From: Micromonospora andamanensis
Lineage (GTDB): Bacteria > Actinomycetota > Actinomycetes > Mycobacteriales > Micromonosporaceae
Reading direction: 5' to 3'
NCBI RefSeq assembly: GCF_016863495.1
Contig: NZ_BOOZ01000050.1
Span: forward strand, 1-52,648
Length of the DNA: 52,648 nt
The notes beneath the pieces were generated by a model. It searched no databases and was not told the origin of the DNA. It saw only the letters and a list, made by a program, of their open reading frames with translations. Both the position numbers and the translations under genes were made by a program. Positions 52,600 through 52,648 of the stretch are shown here, piece after piece. Position 1 is the stretch's first letter. Every line of letters starts with the position of its first letter.

Positions 52600-52648
52600 T
52601 TGTGGTCGTGGACATATGCCGCATAAAGCGGCAGAACAACAACCACAA
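52600..52648. repeat. Palindrome cut by the window end
   Basis: Outer arms TTGTGGT (52600-52606) / ACCACAA (52642-52648) and an inner hairpin TGCCGC-ATAAA-GCGGCA (52617-52633), 24 bp after the LuxR-type gene. The preceding GATCATGCAG suggests the outer arms continue beyond the window. Terminator or dispersed repeat. Confidence 0.55.

Overview
The window is high-GC actinobacterial chromosome, most likely a Micromonosporaceae member (Micromonospora or a close relative). Evidence: about 70% GC, many GTG starts, the nitrogen-assimilation block glnA2 - glnE - glnA1 with nadE and panB nearby, two MptB-type mannosyltransferases in tandem, an F420:NADP reductase, DUF664/DinB proteins, a Lys/Ala-rich histone-like protein and dispersed palindromic repeats. 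The species is inferred from this content only.

Left flank (1-2100): a TauE/SafE permease, a DinB/DUF664 protein and rnpB (RNase P RNA).

Mobile element (about 2101-17530): a complete actinomycete integrative and conjugative element (AICE, pSAM2 type) sits in the 3' end of rnpB. A 46-bp perfect direct repeat (2101-2146 and 17485-17530) gives attL and attR. The right half holds the AICE core as one tightly overlapping operon: Pra-like activator, a 20-codon leader peptide, FtsK/TraSA translocase, two small proteins, a DUF2637 Spd-like membrane protein, RepSA-type HUH replication initiator, Xis and Int. A short GntR repressor at 6317-6727 has in its promoter an operator-like dyad that recurs inside a 24-bp perfect inverted repeat ahead of the core operon. 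The left half is cargo: a 77-aa protein, a clearly lower-GC 1027-aa LRR-ROCO (Roc-COR) GTPase, and a GntR/UTRA regulator - GT2 glycosyltransferase cluster with small cysteine-motif proteins. A 0.6-kb non-coding region (10542-11129) with perfect hairpins and 12-13-bp repeats is the best candidate for oriT/clt or ori.

Right junction (17531-18437): next to attR lies a degenerate copy of the element's own left end. It includes the first codons of the 77-aa gene, followed by an Imm51-like gene and a third, imperfect att copy. I read this as the remnant of a second, related element integrated in tandem at rnpB. GACGCCCTG repeats cluster beside all three att copies.

Right chromosomal part (18438-52648): membrane proteins, a second DinB protein, two roadblock/LC7-like proteins, a nucleotidyltransferase, a NUDIX hydrolase, the histone-like protein, an RNB-domain nuclease, F420:NADP oxidoreductase, a SigE-type ECF sigma factor with a membrane partner, a lipoprotein, panB, nadE, glnA2, a DUF350 protein, an LD-carboxypeptidase, a class I glutamine amidotransferase coupled to glnE, a polytopic protein, two MptB paralogues (the second with a palindromic repeat inserted in frame), a PadR regulator, glnA1 with a GlnR-like box, an RDD protein, a DUF4191 protein and a large LuxR/AAA regulator. 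Nitrogen assimilation is the main functional theme: GlnA1 keeps the adenylylation tyrosine, GlnE modifies it, and GlnA2 lacks it.
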